Below, one piece after another: positions 25,314-33,604 of a DNA stretch of 33,604 bases. Location: positions 1 through 33,604 of the forward strand of contig NZ_LSIC01000092.1 of assembly GCF_001556045.1 (NCBI RefSeq), read 5' to 3'. Position 1 is the first letter of the stretch. Each line of letters starts with the position of its first letter. This stretch comes from Bradyrhizobium sp. CCH5-F6 (GTDB lineage: Bacteria > Pseudomonadota > Alphaproteobacteria > Rhizobiales > Xanthobacteraceae). Made by a program: the position numbers and the translations under genes. The notes beneath the pieces are model-generated. The model was not told the DNA's origin, searched no databases, and saw only the letters and a list, made by a program, of their open reading frames with translations.

Positions 25314-25856
25314 TCACCAGCTTCTGGCGCCCTGGGGCACAGTTGCGCGGACGGAATTGTTGATCACGACCGTTCCCAGCACGAAATCGTGCAGCAGGCG
25401 ACGGCGGCCGTTGAACAGGCCGACCAGCACGACGAACGGCGACAGGAACGAGACCGTGACCCAGAACAGCACGGCATGGGTGGCGCCCAGGACGAAATAG
25501 CCGGGCGCGCCGTACCAGGTGCGCAGCTCCAGATCCATCAGGCGCATGCCGATCGTCGCGGAGGAGGGACCGCCGATGCAGGCGCCGTAATAGACGATGG
25601 CCCAGATCACGGAGGCCGGCCAGGCCAGCCAGAACAGCGCCCAGCCGAGGCCCAGTGTGACCACTCCGAACAGCGCGATGAAGACGTAGCCGAGGACGAC
25701 GGGAACGGAGATCACGACCATGTCGATCAGGAAGGCGAACACGCGCCGCGTCGCCACGCCGCGGAACAGTTCCGGATGCAGATAGGGGTCGTAGGCGTGC
25801 GGCTGCACCCCGCCGTCATTGCGCCAGGCGTCTGAGCTACCCGAGTCATACGACAT
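25314..25856 (-). CDS. RDD-family membrane protein
   Basis: A 180-aa inner-membrane protein. The RDD domain shows as RGVATRRVFAFLIDMVVISVPVVLGYVFIALFGVVTLG (Arg and Asp in the first helix), GGPSSATIGMRLMDLELRTWYG, and RRRLLHDFVLGTVVINN. Three to four hydrophobic segments are present. The ATG at 25856 (MSYDSGSSDAW) is chosen for GGGAGG 7 nt upstream. RDD proteins are mostly of unknown function; some are proposed ion transporters. It lies between bpt and hemB on the same strand, probably its own unit. Confidence 0.88.
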   Translation of the reverse strand: MSYDSGSSDAWRNDGGVQPHAYDPYLHPELFRGVATRRVFAFLIDMVVISVPVVLGYVFIALFGVVTLGLGWALFWLAWPASVIWAIVYYGACIGGPSSATIGMRLMDLELRTWYGAPGYFVLGATHAVLFWVTVSFLSPFVVLVGLFNGRRRLLHDFVLGTVVINNSVRATVPQGARSW

Positions 25857-26016
25857 CGTCCGTCCTCCCAGGAGGAAAAACCCTCGTGGCACGACATGGG
25901 AACAGACCAGGCCCGTGCCAAGGGCGCACGGGCATCAACAAGCCGAAATATTCCGGCGATTCGGGGGCGGTCGGAAACGGCGATGAGAGGCGGCCATTGC
26001 CGCAAATTCTCAAGCT

Positions 26017-26036
26017 GTCCCGGCATTCGCCGGGAC
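26017..26036 (-). terminator. Hairpin after hemB (candidate terminator or repeat)
   Basis: A perfect 8-bp stem GTCCCGGC-ATTC-GCCGGGAC, 24 bp downstream of the hemB stop, in the 203-bp gap before the RDD gene. No T run follows on the minus strand, so this may be one of the many CCCGGCGAATGCCGGG repeats of Bradyrhizobium instead of a true terminator. Confidence 0.5.
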
Positions 26037-26059
26037 GACGTCGTGGATGTGGCGCGAGA

Positions 26060-27931
<1,872 letters not shown>

Positions 27932-28220
27932 CTAAAATTTGCAGTAAGTTTTCGTTGACCAGCCGGTTCCGCCACAGCCGTTACGCGCTCGTTTCGAAAC
28001 GGGGCGGGGCTGTTCTGGAATGCGACAAGCGGGGCGGACGGAGGGTGAACAGGACCTTGCGAGGGTCAACAGACGGTTGCGAAAAGTGCTTGTGGGACAG
28101 GCTTAATCCGCAATTCACTGTCTTAAATTCATGATCTCTTTATTCTCTTATTTAAGCCGATCTTCAAACGCGCCCCTTAAGTTGCACCTATCAGACGGGA
28201 CACAAGTTTCGTCGAATAAG

Positions 28221-28237
28221 TGTCGATAAAAACGACA
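28221..28237. promoter_or_regulatory. Candidate operator before ldtR
   Basis: TGTCG (28221-28225), an AT-rich 7-bp centre ATAAAAA, and CGACA (28233-28237) form a perfect inverted repeat 14 bp before the ldtR start. MarR-type dimers bind dyads of this size near their own promoters, so autoregulation is a reasonable guess. Confidence 0.4.
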
Positions 28238-28251
28238 ACAGGGGAAGTGTC

Positions 28252-28770
28252 ATGATGAAAGCCGTCGCAACTGCGGCAGATACGGCAGAGCGCGTCTCCG
28301 GCCAGCAGGGTTCGGTGCAGTCGCTCTATCTGGAAGCTTTGACTCTGGTGGAGCGGCTGCATCGCCGGCTCCTCGACGTGATCAAGGATGAATTCGATCG
28401 CCGCGGCCGTGCGGACATCAACTCGGTCCAGGCGCTCCTGCTCTACAACATCGGCGACAAGGAGCTGACCGCGGGCGAGCTGCGCACGCGCGGTTACTAT
28501 CTCGGCTCCAACGTCTCCTACAATCTGAAGAAGCTCGTCGAGCTCGGCTTCCTCGACCATCAGCGCTCGCGCGTCGATCGCCGCTCAGTGCGCATCCGCC
28601 TGACCCCGCAGGGCCAGGAAGTCCGCCGCATCGTCGATTCGCTTTACCAGAAGCACGTCAAGACGGTGGAGCAGGTCGGCGGCATCTCCGGCGACGAGTT
28701 CGCGACCCTGAACAAGTCGCTGCACCGCCTGGAGCGGTTCTGGACTGACCAGATCCTCTATCGCCTCTGA
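28252..28770 (+). CDS. ldtR: MarR-family regulator LdtR (L,D-transpeptidase regulator)
   Basis: A 172-aa winged-helix regulator. The central part INSVQALLLYNIGDKELTAGELRTRGYYLGSNVSYNLKKLVELGFLDHQRSRVDRRSVRIRLTPQG (about residues 55-125) contains the recognition helix (GSNVSYNLKKLVELG) and the DRRS wing of MarR proteins. It matches the LdtR group of Rhizobiales, studied in Liberibacter, where it controls an L,D-transpeptidase gene and osmotic tolerance. The AGGGGA box lies 6 nt before the first of two ATGs. It is a monocistronic gene; its neighbourhood with hemB and the DUF6163 gene is typical for Bradyrhizobium. Confidence 0.88.
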   Translation: MMKAVATAADTAERVSGQQGSVQSLYLEALTLVERLHRRLLDVIKDEFDRRGRADINSVQALLLYNIGDKELTAGELRTRGYYLGSNVSYNLKKLVELGFLDHQRSRVDRRSVRIRLTPQGQEVRRIVDSLYQKHVKTVEQVGGISGDEFATLNKSLHRLERFWTDQILYRL

Positions 28771-28952
28771 GTTTTCGAAGGGATCGAGGCCAAGCCGGCC
28801 CGCAACAAGACCGGCAGCCCTCCCGAACGTGCCTGACTTCCCCCAGCGCGCCGGCCCGGATCTGTCCGGACCGGTGCGCCGTTCGCGCGTTTGCAGAAGG
28901 CAGGAAGCCCTGCGCCGCGCAGCGCGGTCGTTGTCCTCCGCCGGCTCGGCTT

Positions 28953-29960
28953 TCAGCGCAAGCGCTCCTCCCAGTGGCGAAACAGGGCGACTTCATCGTC
29001 GGCCGCGACGACCGGGTATGACGGGCCGCCAAGGCGCGCACGCCGCGGGCTGAACCCGAATTGCTTGCGAAAGGCCCGGCTGAAATGCGCCGCGCTTGGA
29101 AAACCGTATTCGCGGGCGACATCGCCGATTGCGAGGGCTTCGCCGGCGTTGAGGCGGGCGTGAATCGTCTCCAACCGTCGCTTCCGGATATAGGCCGTGA
29201 CGCCGCCTGCATTGGCGAAGGCGCGATAGAGATTGGATTTCGACGTTGCGAGAGCCCGGCTCATGGCGGCGATGTCGAGCCGGTCGGATGAAAGGTTCTG
29301 GTCGATATAGGCTTCCGCGCGCTCGCGGAGCGTGGTCACTGACCTGCGGGGCGCGGCTTCGCCGCCTGCCGGCCGCGCGCTCAGCACCGTCGCCAAAAGC
29401 CCGACGAAGGCCGCCGACAGGCTGGCCGCATCCTGGACGGTCATCTCCTCGAGTTGTTGCACGAAGGACAACAGGAAGTCGGCGACGAGGCGGCCCCATG
29501 CACCGTCGATGATCACGCCGTGGGTGGAGGGATCATAACCCGTTCGCTCGAAGGCGCGTCGCGCTATGGTGCAGGTGATGCAATCCAGCGCCGTCCCATC
29601 GGTCACCAGCGCGCGTCGCGTATCGAATGCGGCCAGCTCGCCTTGCCGCATCGTACGCGGGGAGGGCTCGTCGTCGGTGACGAAGGTCACCGTGCCGCCC
29701 TTGAGGAAAACCACCTGGATCATGTCGAGGCCGTCGGCCTTGGCCATCTCGGCGGTCCGCGCCATCCTGACCGGACCGATCCGGGAATGGGTCACGACCA
29801 TGTCGCCGAGAGTCCAGGCGTCCACGACGGCTTCGAACGGCGCGCCGGCGTCGAGGCGGGTCACCTCATGCGTGGCGATGCCCGAGCGCCAAATGTCGAA
29901 TCTGTCGGTCTCGGGGAAATTGCTGGTGTCGAAATGCAGCACCGGAATGGGGGTGGACAT
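28953..29960 (-). CDS. AraC-family regulator with AraC-binding-like N domain
   Basis: A 335-aa regulator. The N-terminal half begins with MSTPIPVLHFDTSNFPETDRFDIWRSGI and contains DMIQVVFLKGGTVTF and RQGELAAFDTRRAL, typical of the AraC_binding_2 type (as in FeaR/NphR-like proteins). The C-terminal HTH pair covers about residues 218-318: LDIAAMSRALATSKSNLYRAFANAGGV and AIGDVAREYGFPSAAHFSRAFRKQFGFSP. The ATG at 29960 has GGGAG very close upstream; longer in-frame starts lack family character. It is divergent from the autotransporter gene, the likeliest target. The 182-bp gap between ldtR and this gene's stop holds nothing I can name. Confidence 0.88.
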   Translation of the reverse strand: MSTPIPVLHFDTSNFPETDRFDIWRSGIATHEVTRLDAGAPFEAVVDAWTLGDMVVTHSRIGPVRMARTAEMAKADGLDMIQVVFLKGGTVTFVTDDEPSPRTMRQGELAAFDTRRALVTDGTALDCITCTIARRAFERTGYDPSTHGVIIDGAWGRLVADFLLSFVQQLEEMTVQDAASLSAAFVGLLATVLSARPAGGEAAPRRSVTTLRERAEAYIDQNLSSDRLDIAAMSRALATSKSNLYRAFANAGGVTAYIRKRRLETIHARLNAGEALAIGDVAREYGFPSAAHFSRAFRKQFGFSPRRARLGGPSYPVVAADDEVALFRHWEERLR

Positions 29961-30169
29961 GGTCTCCCTGCGAAGTCCCAAACGCTCTTCGCGTTGCTTA
30001 TAAAACGGCGCCTCGCGCGAGCCGAAGGCAATTTTGACTTCCCGGACCAAGAGAGTTGACCGCTGAATTCAAAATCGATCTGGCGCGCTTCGCAGGAGCC
30101 GAATCCGTTGTACGTTGGCGTGCTGACAACTTATTGCTCGCAAGTGATTTGACTCTCCAGGCCTTTGCA

Positions 30170-32722
30170 ATGTCCACGTCCGATTTGTCGCGCGCGGTGT
30201 CCGCTCTCTCGTTGCGCTCGTTCAGGCCGTCTCCGGTCCGCTTGTTCGTCATGGCTGTTGCGGCTTTTGCCGCCATGCCACTGCTCTCGGCGCCAGCTCA
30301 GGCGGCTTGCACGCCCGCTGCCGCCAACAATGTCTCCGCGACCTGCACCGGGGGCACCACGGATCAGAATGGCACGAACGGTTACGGCTCGGCCGGGATC
30401 GACAATCTCGCGGTCACCGTCGTCCAGGGGGCGTCAGTGACCGGGACGAGCTACGGCATCAGGTTCAACACCGGGACGGTCGTGAACTCGGGCACGATCA
30501 CGGGGATCAACGACCGCGGTGTCTTCGGTGCGACCAGCGCGACCGTGACCAATTTCGGCACGATCAGCGGCTTCGTCGGAGTCGACACGGGCCTTGACGG
30601 GTCCGTTACGAATTTTGGGACCATCACCGGCACCTTTAGCGATGGCGTCAGGGGCCACAACGTCACCGTCGTGAATTCCGGGACGATCACGGGCGCGGGC
30701 TTTGACGGCGTCTTTGCCACGGGCACGAGTACGGTCAACAATTCGGGCAGCATCATCGGAAATTTGCACGGCATCTACGCCCTGGCCGACATCAGCGTCA
30801 TCAACTCGGGCTCGATCAGTTCAGCGAACGACGCCATCTATGCGGCGAACGGCAGCGCGACGGTGGTCAATTCAGGCACCATCGCGATGACCGATACCTT
30901 CGGCAGCGTCATTTATGCGCAAACGAGCCTGACGCTGATCAATTCGGGGATCATCACGTCGACGTCGGTGGGGCCTTCTTCCAGCGGCACGATCGACGTG
31001 ACCAATTCAGGGTCCATCCTCAACAATGGATTCGGCCCGGCCATTTCCGGCACGGTTGCGAAGGTGACGAATTCCGGCACCATCATCGCCGCTGATGGCG
31101 CGGTGGTCAGCGCCGTGAACGTCACAGTTACCAATTCCGGATTGATGCGCGGCTATTGGGAGGGCATTGGGTCCCAGTACGCCACCGTCACCAATTCTGG
31201 CACGATCATCGGCGAGCATTCGGCAGGCGTTTCCGCCTCGTTCGATGCGATCGTCACGAATTCCGGCGCGATCACAGGGAGCGGCGCGGGCATTCGCACC
31301 TTCAACGGCAGCGTCAACGCGGTCAACTTCGGGACGATCACGGGCAAAGGGCCTTCCGGCATCGGCATATTGTCTGGGACCACGGGGACCCTGGTCAATT
31401 CCGGCACGATCATCGGCGAGGGCGGTACGGCGATCCAGTTCGGCGCGACGACGCCCGCGCAATCCGACAGCCTGACCGTGCTTCCCGGTGCACGCTTCGG
31501 CGGGGTGGTCGATTTCACCGGGGGCGCGGACGCCGTCAGCTTCGGTCCCGGAAGCTGGATCCTGAACACGGCCAATTTCGACAAGACGCTCTCGACCGTG
31601 ACCACCGCCGGCAATCCTTACGTGGTCACGTCCAACCAGATCATCGTCGCCGATCTCTCCAGCTTCGGCGCGCAGAACCGCGCGATCATGGACATCACCG
31701 GATGGATCGGCTCGGTCCTGCCTGATGCGCCCGTGTTCTCGCCGGGCGCGGGCGCTGCCAATGCCAATGCGTTTGCCGCGACCGAACCGGCGGCGTCTCC
31801 GTTCGACGCGTTCGCCAGTTTTCCCTCGGGAGCCCTGGGATATGCCCCGGCGCCTGCGTTCAAGGCGGCGAGCGCCACCTACGGCGAGAGCAATGCGGTC
31901 TGGGCCAAGGCCTTTGGCGGCCAGCGCCTGCAGGACAACAACGGTGCATTGATCGGGGGGACCACGACAGGCTATGGCGCCGCGGTCGGCTACGAGCGGC
32001 TGGTCAGTCCCGACCTCAGGCTAGGCGTGCTGGCGGGCGGCAGCACCAACAAGACCAATCTGTATTTCAACGCCGGCTCGACCGGCACCGACACCGTGTT
32101 CGGCGGCGCCTATGGCCGAAAGACCTGGGGCAGCACCTTCCTCGATCTTTCCGTGATCGGCGGAAGCCTCGACAATTCCAGCTTGCGCAATATCGGAGGT
32201 GGCCTCGCCGTTGCGACGGCCACGGCGTCCTATGGCGGCTGGTTCGTCAATCCGGCGCTGATGTTCGGACGCCGCCTCGATGTCGACGGGCGCGGCTTCA
32301 CGATCACGCCGGCGGTGAAGGTGCGCTACGTGGCCGCGCATTTCGGCGGGTATACGGAGACCGGCGCGGGCGTTGCCAATGTCAGCGTCGCCGGCCGCGA
32401 CTTCCAGGCCTGGGAGGAGCGGGCCGAACTGACCTTTGCCAACAGCAGAATGCTGGCCAACGGACACCGGGTGACCGCGCGGGTCTCGGCCGGTGCCCTC
32501 GCGCAGCAACGCAGCGCGGGCGAGCTGCTCAACGTCGTTTTGCTGGGACAGAATTTCATCGCGACGACGCCCGAGCGCAGCAGCGTCGTGGGCGGCTACG
32601 GCAGTGCGGGCGTCGACTGGCAGATGGGGCGGGTCACGCTGTTCGCTCTGGGCGAGGCGACCTATACCAACGATGTCTCGCGCACCTATTCCGGCAAGGG
32701 CGGCGCCCGCTTGACCTGGTGA
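30170..32722 (+). CDS. Autotransporter with NSGTI beta-helix repeats
   Basis: An 850-aa surface protein of the type V (autotransporter) class. Residues 1-45 are an extended signal peptide (MSTSDLSRAV, then PSPVRLFVMAVAAFAAMPLLSAPAQAA). The passenger contains about fifteen imperfect repeats with the core (V/L)xNSGTIx or xNFGTIx (about residues 103-410), a pattern that builds a right-handed beta-helix. The C-terminal domain (about 575-850; starts AVWAKAFGGQRLQDNN) is an autotransporter beta-barrel that ends in an aromatic residue (RLTW), as outer-membrane insertion needs. I choose ATG 30170 because it gives a normal signal peptide; a TTG at 30056 would add 38 residues. No protease or adhesin motif is visible. 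It is divergent from an AraC gene. Confidence 0.88.
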   Translation: MSTSDLSRAVSALSLRSFRPSPVRLFVMAVAAFAAMPLLSAPAQAACTPAAANNVSATCTGGTTDQNGTNGYGSAGIDNLAVTVVQGASVTGTSYGIRFNTGTVVNSGTITGINDRGVFGATSATVTNFGTISGFVGVDTGLDGSVTNFGTITGTFSDGVRGHNVTVVNSGTITGAGFDGVFATGTSTVNNSGSIIGNLHGIYALADISVINSGSISSANDAIYAANGSATVVNSGTIAMTDTFGSVIYAQTSLTLINSGIITSTSVGPSSSGTIDVTNSGSILNNGFGPAISGTVAKVTNSGTIIAADGAVVSAVNVTVTNSGLMRGYWEGIGSQYATVTNSGTIIGEHSAGVSASFDAIVTNSGAITGSGAGIRTFNGSVNAVNFGTITGKGPSGIGILSGTTGTLVNSGTIIGEGGTAIQFGATTPAQSDSLTVLPGARFGGVVDFTGGADAVSFGPGSWILNTANFDKTLSTVTTAGNPYVVTSNQIIVADLSSFGAQNRAIMDITGWIGSVLPDAPVFSPGAGAANANAFAATEPAASPFDAFASFPSGALGYAPAPAFKAASATYGESNAVWAKAFGGQRLQDNNGALIGGTTTGYGAAVGYERLVSPDLRLGVLAGGSTNKTNLYFNAGSTGTDTVFGGAYGRKTWGSTFLDLSVIGGSLDNSSLRNIGGGLAVATATASYGGWFVNPALMFGRRLDVDGRGFTITPAVKVRYVAAHFGGYTETGAGVANVSVAGRDFQAWEERAELTFANSRMLANGHRVTARVSAGALAQQRSAGELLNVVLLGQNFIATTPERSSVVGGYGSAGVDWQMGRVTLFALGEATYTNDVSRTYSGKGGARLTW

Positions 32723-32750
32723 ACCCATCGAGCAACCATCTCCGCAGCCG

Positions 32751-32764
32751 TTCGCACGTGCGAA
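32751..32764. promoter_or_regulatory. Perfect 14-bp palindrome after the autotransporter gene
   Basis: TTCGCACGTGCGAA is fully self-complementary and followed by AAAA. It lies 28 bp after the autotransporter stop and 18 bp before the EcfG-like promoter of the next gene. It could be a weak terminator for the minus strand or an operator; nothing decides between these. Confidence 0.3.
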
Positions 32765-32781
32765 AAATCTGAACGGCCGGC

Positions 32782-32806
32782 GGAACCTGTTCCGACCCCC
32801 GCAGTT
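32782..32806 (+). promoter_or_regulatory. EcfG (general stress response) promoter candidate
   Basis: GGAAC (32782-32786), a 17-bp spacer, and GTT (32804-32806). The alphaproteobacterial EcfG consensus is GGAAC, 16-17 bp, then (C)GTT. Transcription would begin near 32813 and give a short leader with GGAGGG before the ATG at 32831. Confidence 0.6.
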
Positions 32807-32830
32807 ATTCCTTCCAACCGGAGGGATGTC

Positions 32831-33067
32831 ATGCTGATCGAGCGCGGGCTTCAGGCGATGAACGTAGAACTCGTCAGCGAGGCCTACGCCATTGCCGCGA
32901 ATTACCTTCGCCGCTCCGGCGCGATCCCCGATTCCCTCGTGACTGACGAACGCCTGCTCGGGATCATCGTCAAGCTGCTCCAGCGCGGTGAATTCAACAA
33001 GATTAGGCTCGCCAACAAGGCGATCACGTGGTTCGAGACGCAGTCCGATGCCCGCGCGGTTGCCTGA
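32831..33067 (+). CDS. Small hypothetical protein, 78 aa (stress-type)
   Basis: The protein MLIERGLQAMNVELVSEAYAIAANYLRR... is all-helical in pattern, with no signal or membrane part. I do not know a function. GGAGGG lies 6 nt before the ATG, and an EcfG-like promoter directly precedes it. Small proteins of this kind are frequent EcfG targets in Bradyrhizobium (general knowledge). The next small gene starts 37 bp after its stop. Confidence 0.75.
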   Translation: MLIERGLQAMNVELVSEAYAIAANYLRRSGAIPDSLVTDERLLGIIVKLLQRGEFNKIRLANKAITWFETQSDARAVA

Positions 33068-33104
33068 TCAAAACTCCGAAAATATCGACGAACCAGAGGG
33101 TGCC

Positions 33105-33326
33105 ATGGAAGCTGCCATCGACCGCATCATGAAGACCTATGACCTGCTTGCCAACCGCACCGCCGCGGCCAGCGAGGAGGCGAGGGCCAAGGTGACGGCC
33201 TACCTGAATACCCTGATGGAAGCCGGCGAGCGGGACACCCACCGCTTGACGGTCTGCGGCCTGACATACTTGCGCCAGCTCGACGGCAGCGTGGATCCGG
33301 TGAAGGCGGGGTATACCGGACTATGA
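33105..33326 (+). CDS. Small hypothetical protein, 73 aa
   Basis: The protein MEAAIDRIMKTYDLLANRTAAASEEARAKVTAYLNTLMEAGERDTHRL... has a helical first part and a short C-terminal YLRQLDGSVDPVKAGYTGL. No family is recognised. AGAGGG lies 5 nt before the ATG at 33105; a longer frame starting at 32988 would overlap the previous gene and lacks a site. It is probably co-transcribed with the preceding small gene. After it, 33327-33576 hold no feature I can support. Confidence 0.7.
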   Translation: MEAAIDRIMKTYDLLANRTAAASEEARAKVTAYLNTLMEAGERDTHRLTVCGLTYLRQLDGSVDPVKAGYTGL

Positions 33327-33576
33327 CCGGCCGGGGAGCTGCGTCCGGTTAGGACCAGAACGGGCCTTTCGGGCTGGCAGGACGGACGGGGCGCGTGAGC
33401 CGCACTTCCTCCATAACCTTCAATGTCCCACCATATCTTGCATAAATATCAGGCCCGACCCGCAAATGCTTGGCCGGGGGCGGGCGATGTGGTAGATCGC
33501 GCTCGCCGCTTCCGATCGCCACACCAGACCCGCCCGTAGCCCGCCAAAAGGCTGCGGCGGTGGAGATATTCGCAAG

Positions 33577-33604
33577 ATGACCGCACCCAAGACCGCCTCC
33601 GCGC
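33577..33604 (+). CDS. First codons of an unidentified gene (partial)
   Basis: ATG at 33577 begins MTAPKTASA and runs off the right edge. GGAG lies 11 nt upstream, which is a bit far. Nothing can be said about the product, and the call rests on position and composition only. Confidence 0.3.

Noticed and set aside
30056..30169. TTG start for the autotransporter
   Set aside because: It adds 38 residues before an otherwise complete signal peptide; ATG 30170 is simpler, though the TTG cannot be excluded.
30479..31440. Regularly spaced AATTC(C/G)GG(C/G)AC motifs that could look like a repeat array
   Set aside because: They encode the NSGTI beta-helix repeats of the autotransporter; spacing and sequence vary, so this is not a CRISPR.

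Overview
The window reads as chromosomal DNA from a Bradyrhizobium-like alphaproteobacterium. The reasons are the high-GC, densely coding sequence, Bradyrhizobium/Rhodopseudomonas-style dispersed palindromic repeats, a HemB with the magnesium-type aspartate site described for Bradyrhizobium, an LdtR/DUF6163/hemB neighbourhood, a leucyltransferase (bpt) typical of the group, and a candidate EcfG (general stress response) promoter. I see no tRNA or rRNA genes, CRISPR array, transposase, phage, nodulation or nitrogen-fixation genes. The genus call is from memory, not from a search.

Layout: (1) 1-3367: the 5' edge of a minus-strand gene, then a periplasmic family-5 solute-binding protein and a GMC-type flavin oxidoreductase 4 bp apart. 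(2) 3368-5129: a gene-poor stretch of repeats (including a perfect 31-nt inverted repeat) around one orphan small gene. (3) 5130-6940: a short-chain dehydrogenase divergent from an AraC-family regulator. (4) 7002-16153: transport and metal handling: chrB-chrA (chromate), dmeF (divalent metal efflux), two MFS carriers, a class III adenylate cyclase, and mntH preceded by a probable Mur-type operator. (5) 16561-24394: a tightly coupled operon of a possible 20-aa leader, a 1057-aa zinc-ribbon/cyclase/AAA/TPR protein, a cytochrome P450, a four-TM protein of unknown function and a DyP-type peroxidase family protein. (6) 24418-28770: housekeeping and envelope genes: bpt, an RDD membrane protein, hemB, a DUF6163-like membrane protein and ldtR. 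(7) 28953-33604: an AraC-type regulator divergent from a large NSGTI-repeat autotransporter, two small stress-type proteins behind an EcfG-like promoter, and the first codons of another gene.

The most unusual part is the 16.5-24.4 kb operon. Three of its four junctions are 4-bp ATGA stop/start overlaps and the fourth is 22 bp, so the proteins are probably made together. A soluble signalling ATPase with a cyclase domain whose substrate-recognition residues are altered is coupled to two haem enzymes of different classes (P450 and DyP) and to a membrane protein whose cytoplasmic parts look like split ferredoxin-like (DyP-like) halves. I infer a signal-gated, membrane-associated oxidative system. 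Its substrate and trigger cannot be read from the sequence. hemB, dmeF, chrBA and mntH are metal- or haem-related neighbours but are separate transcription units.
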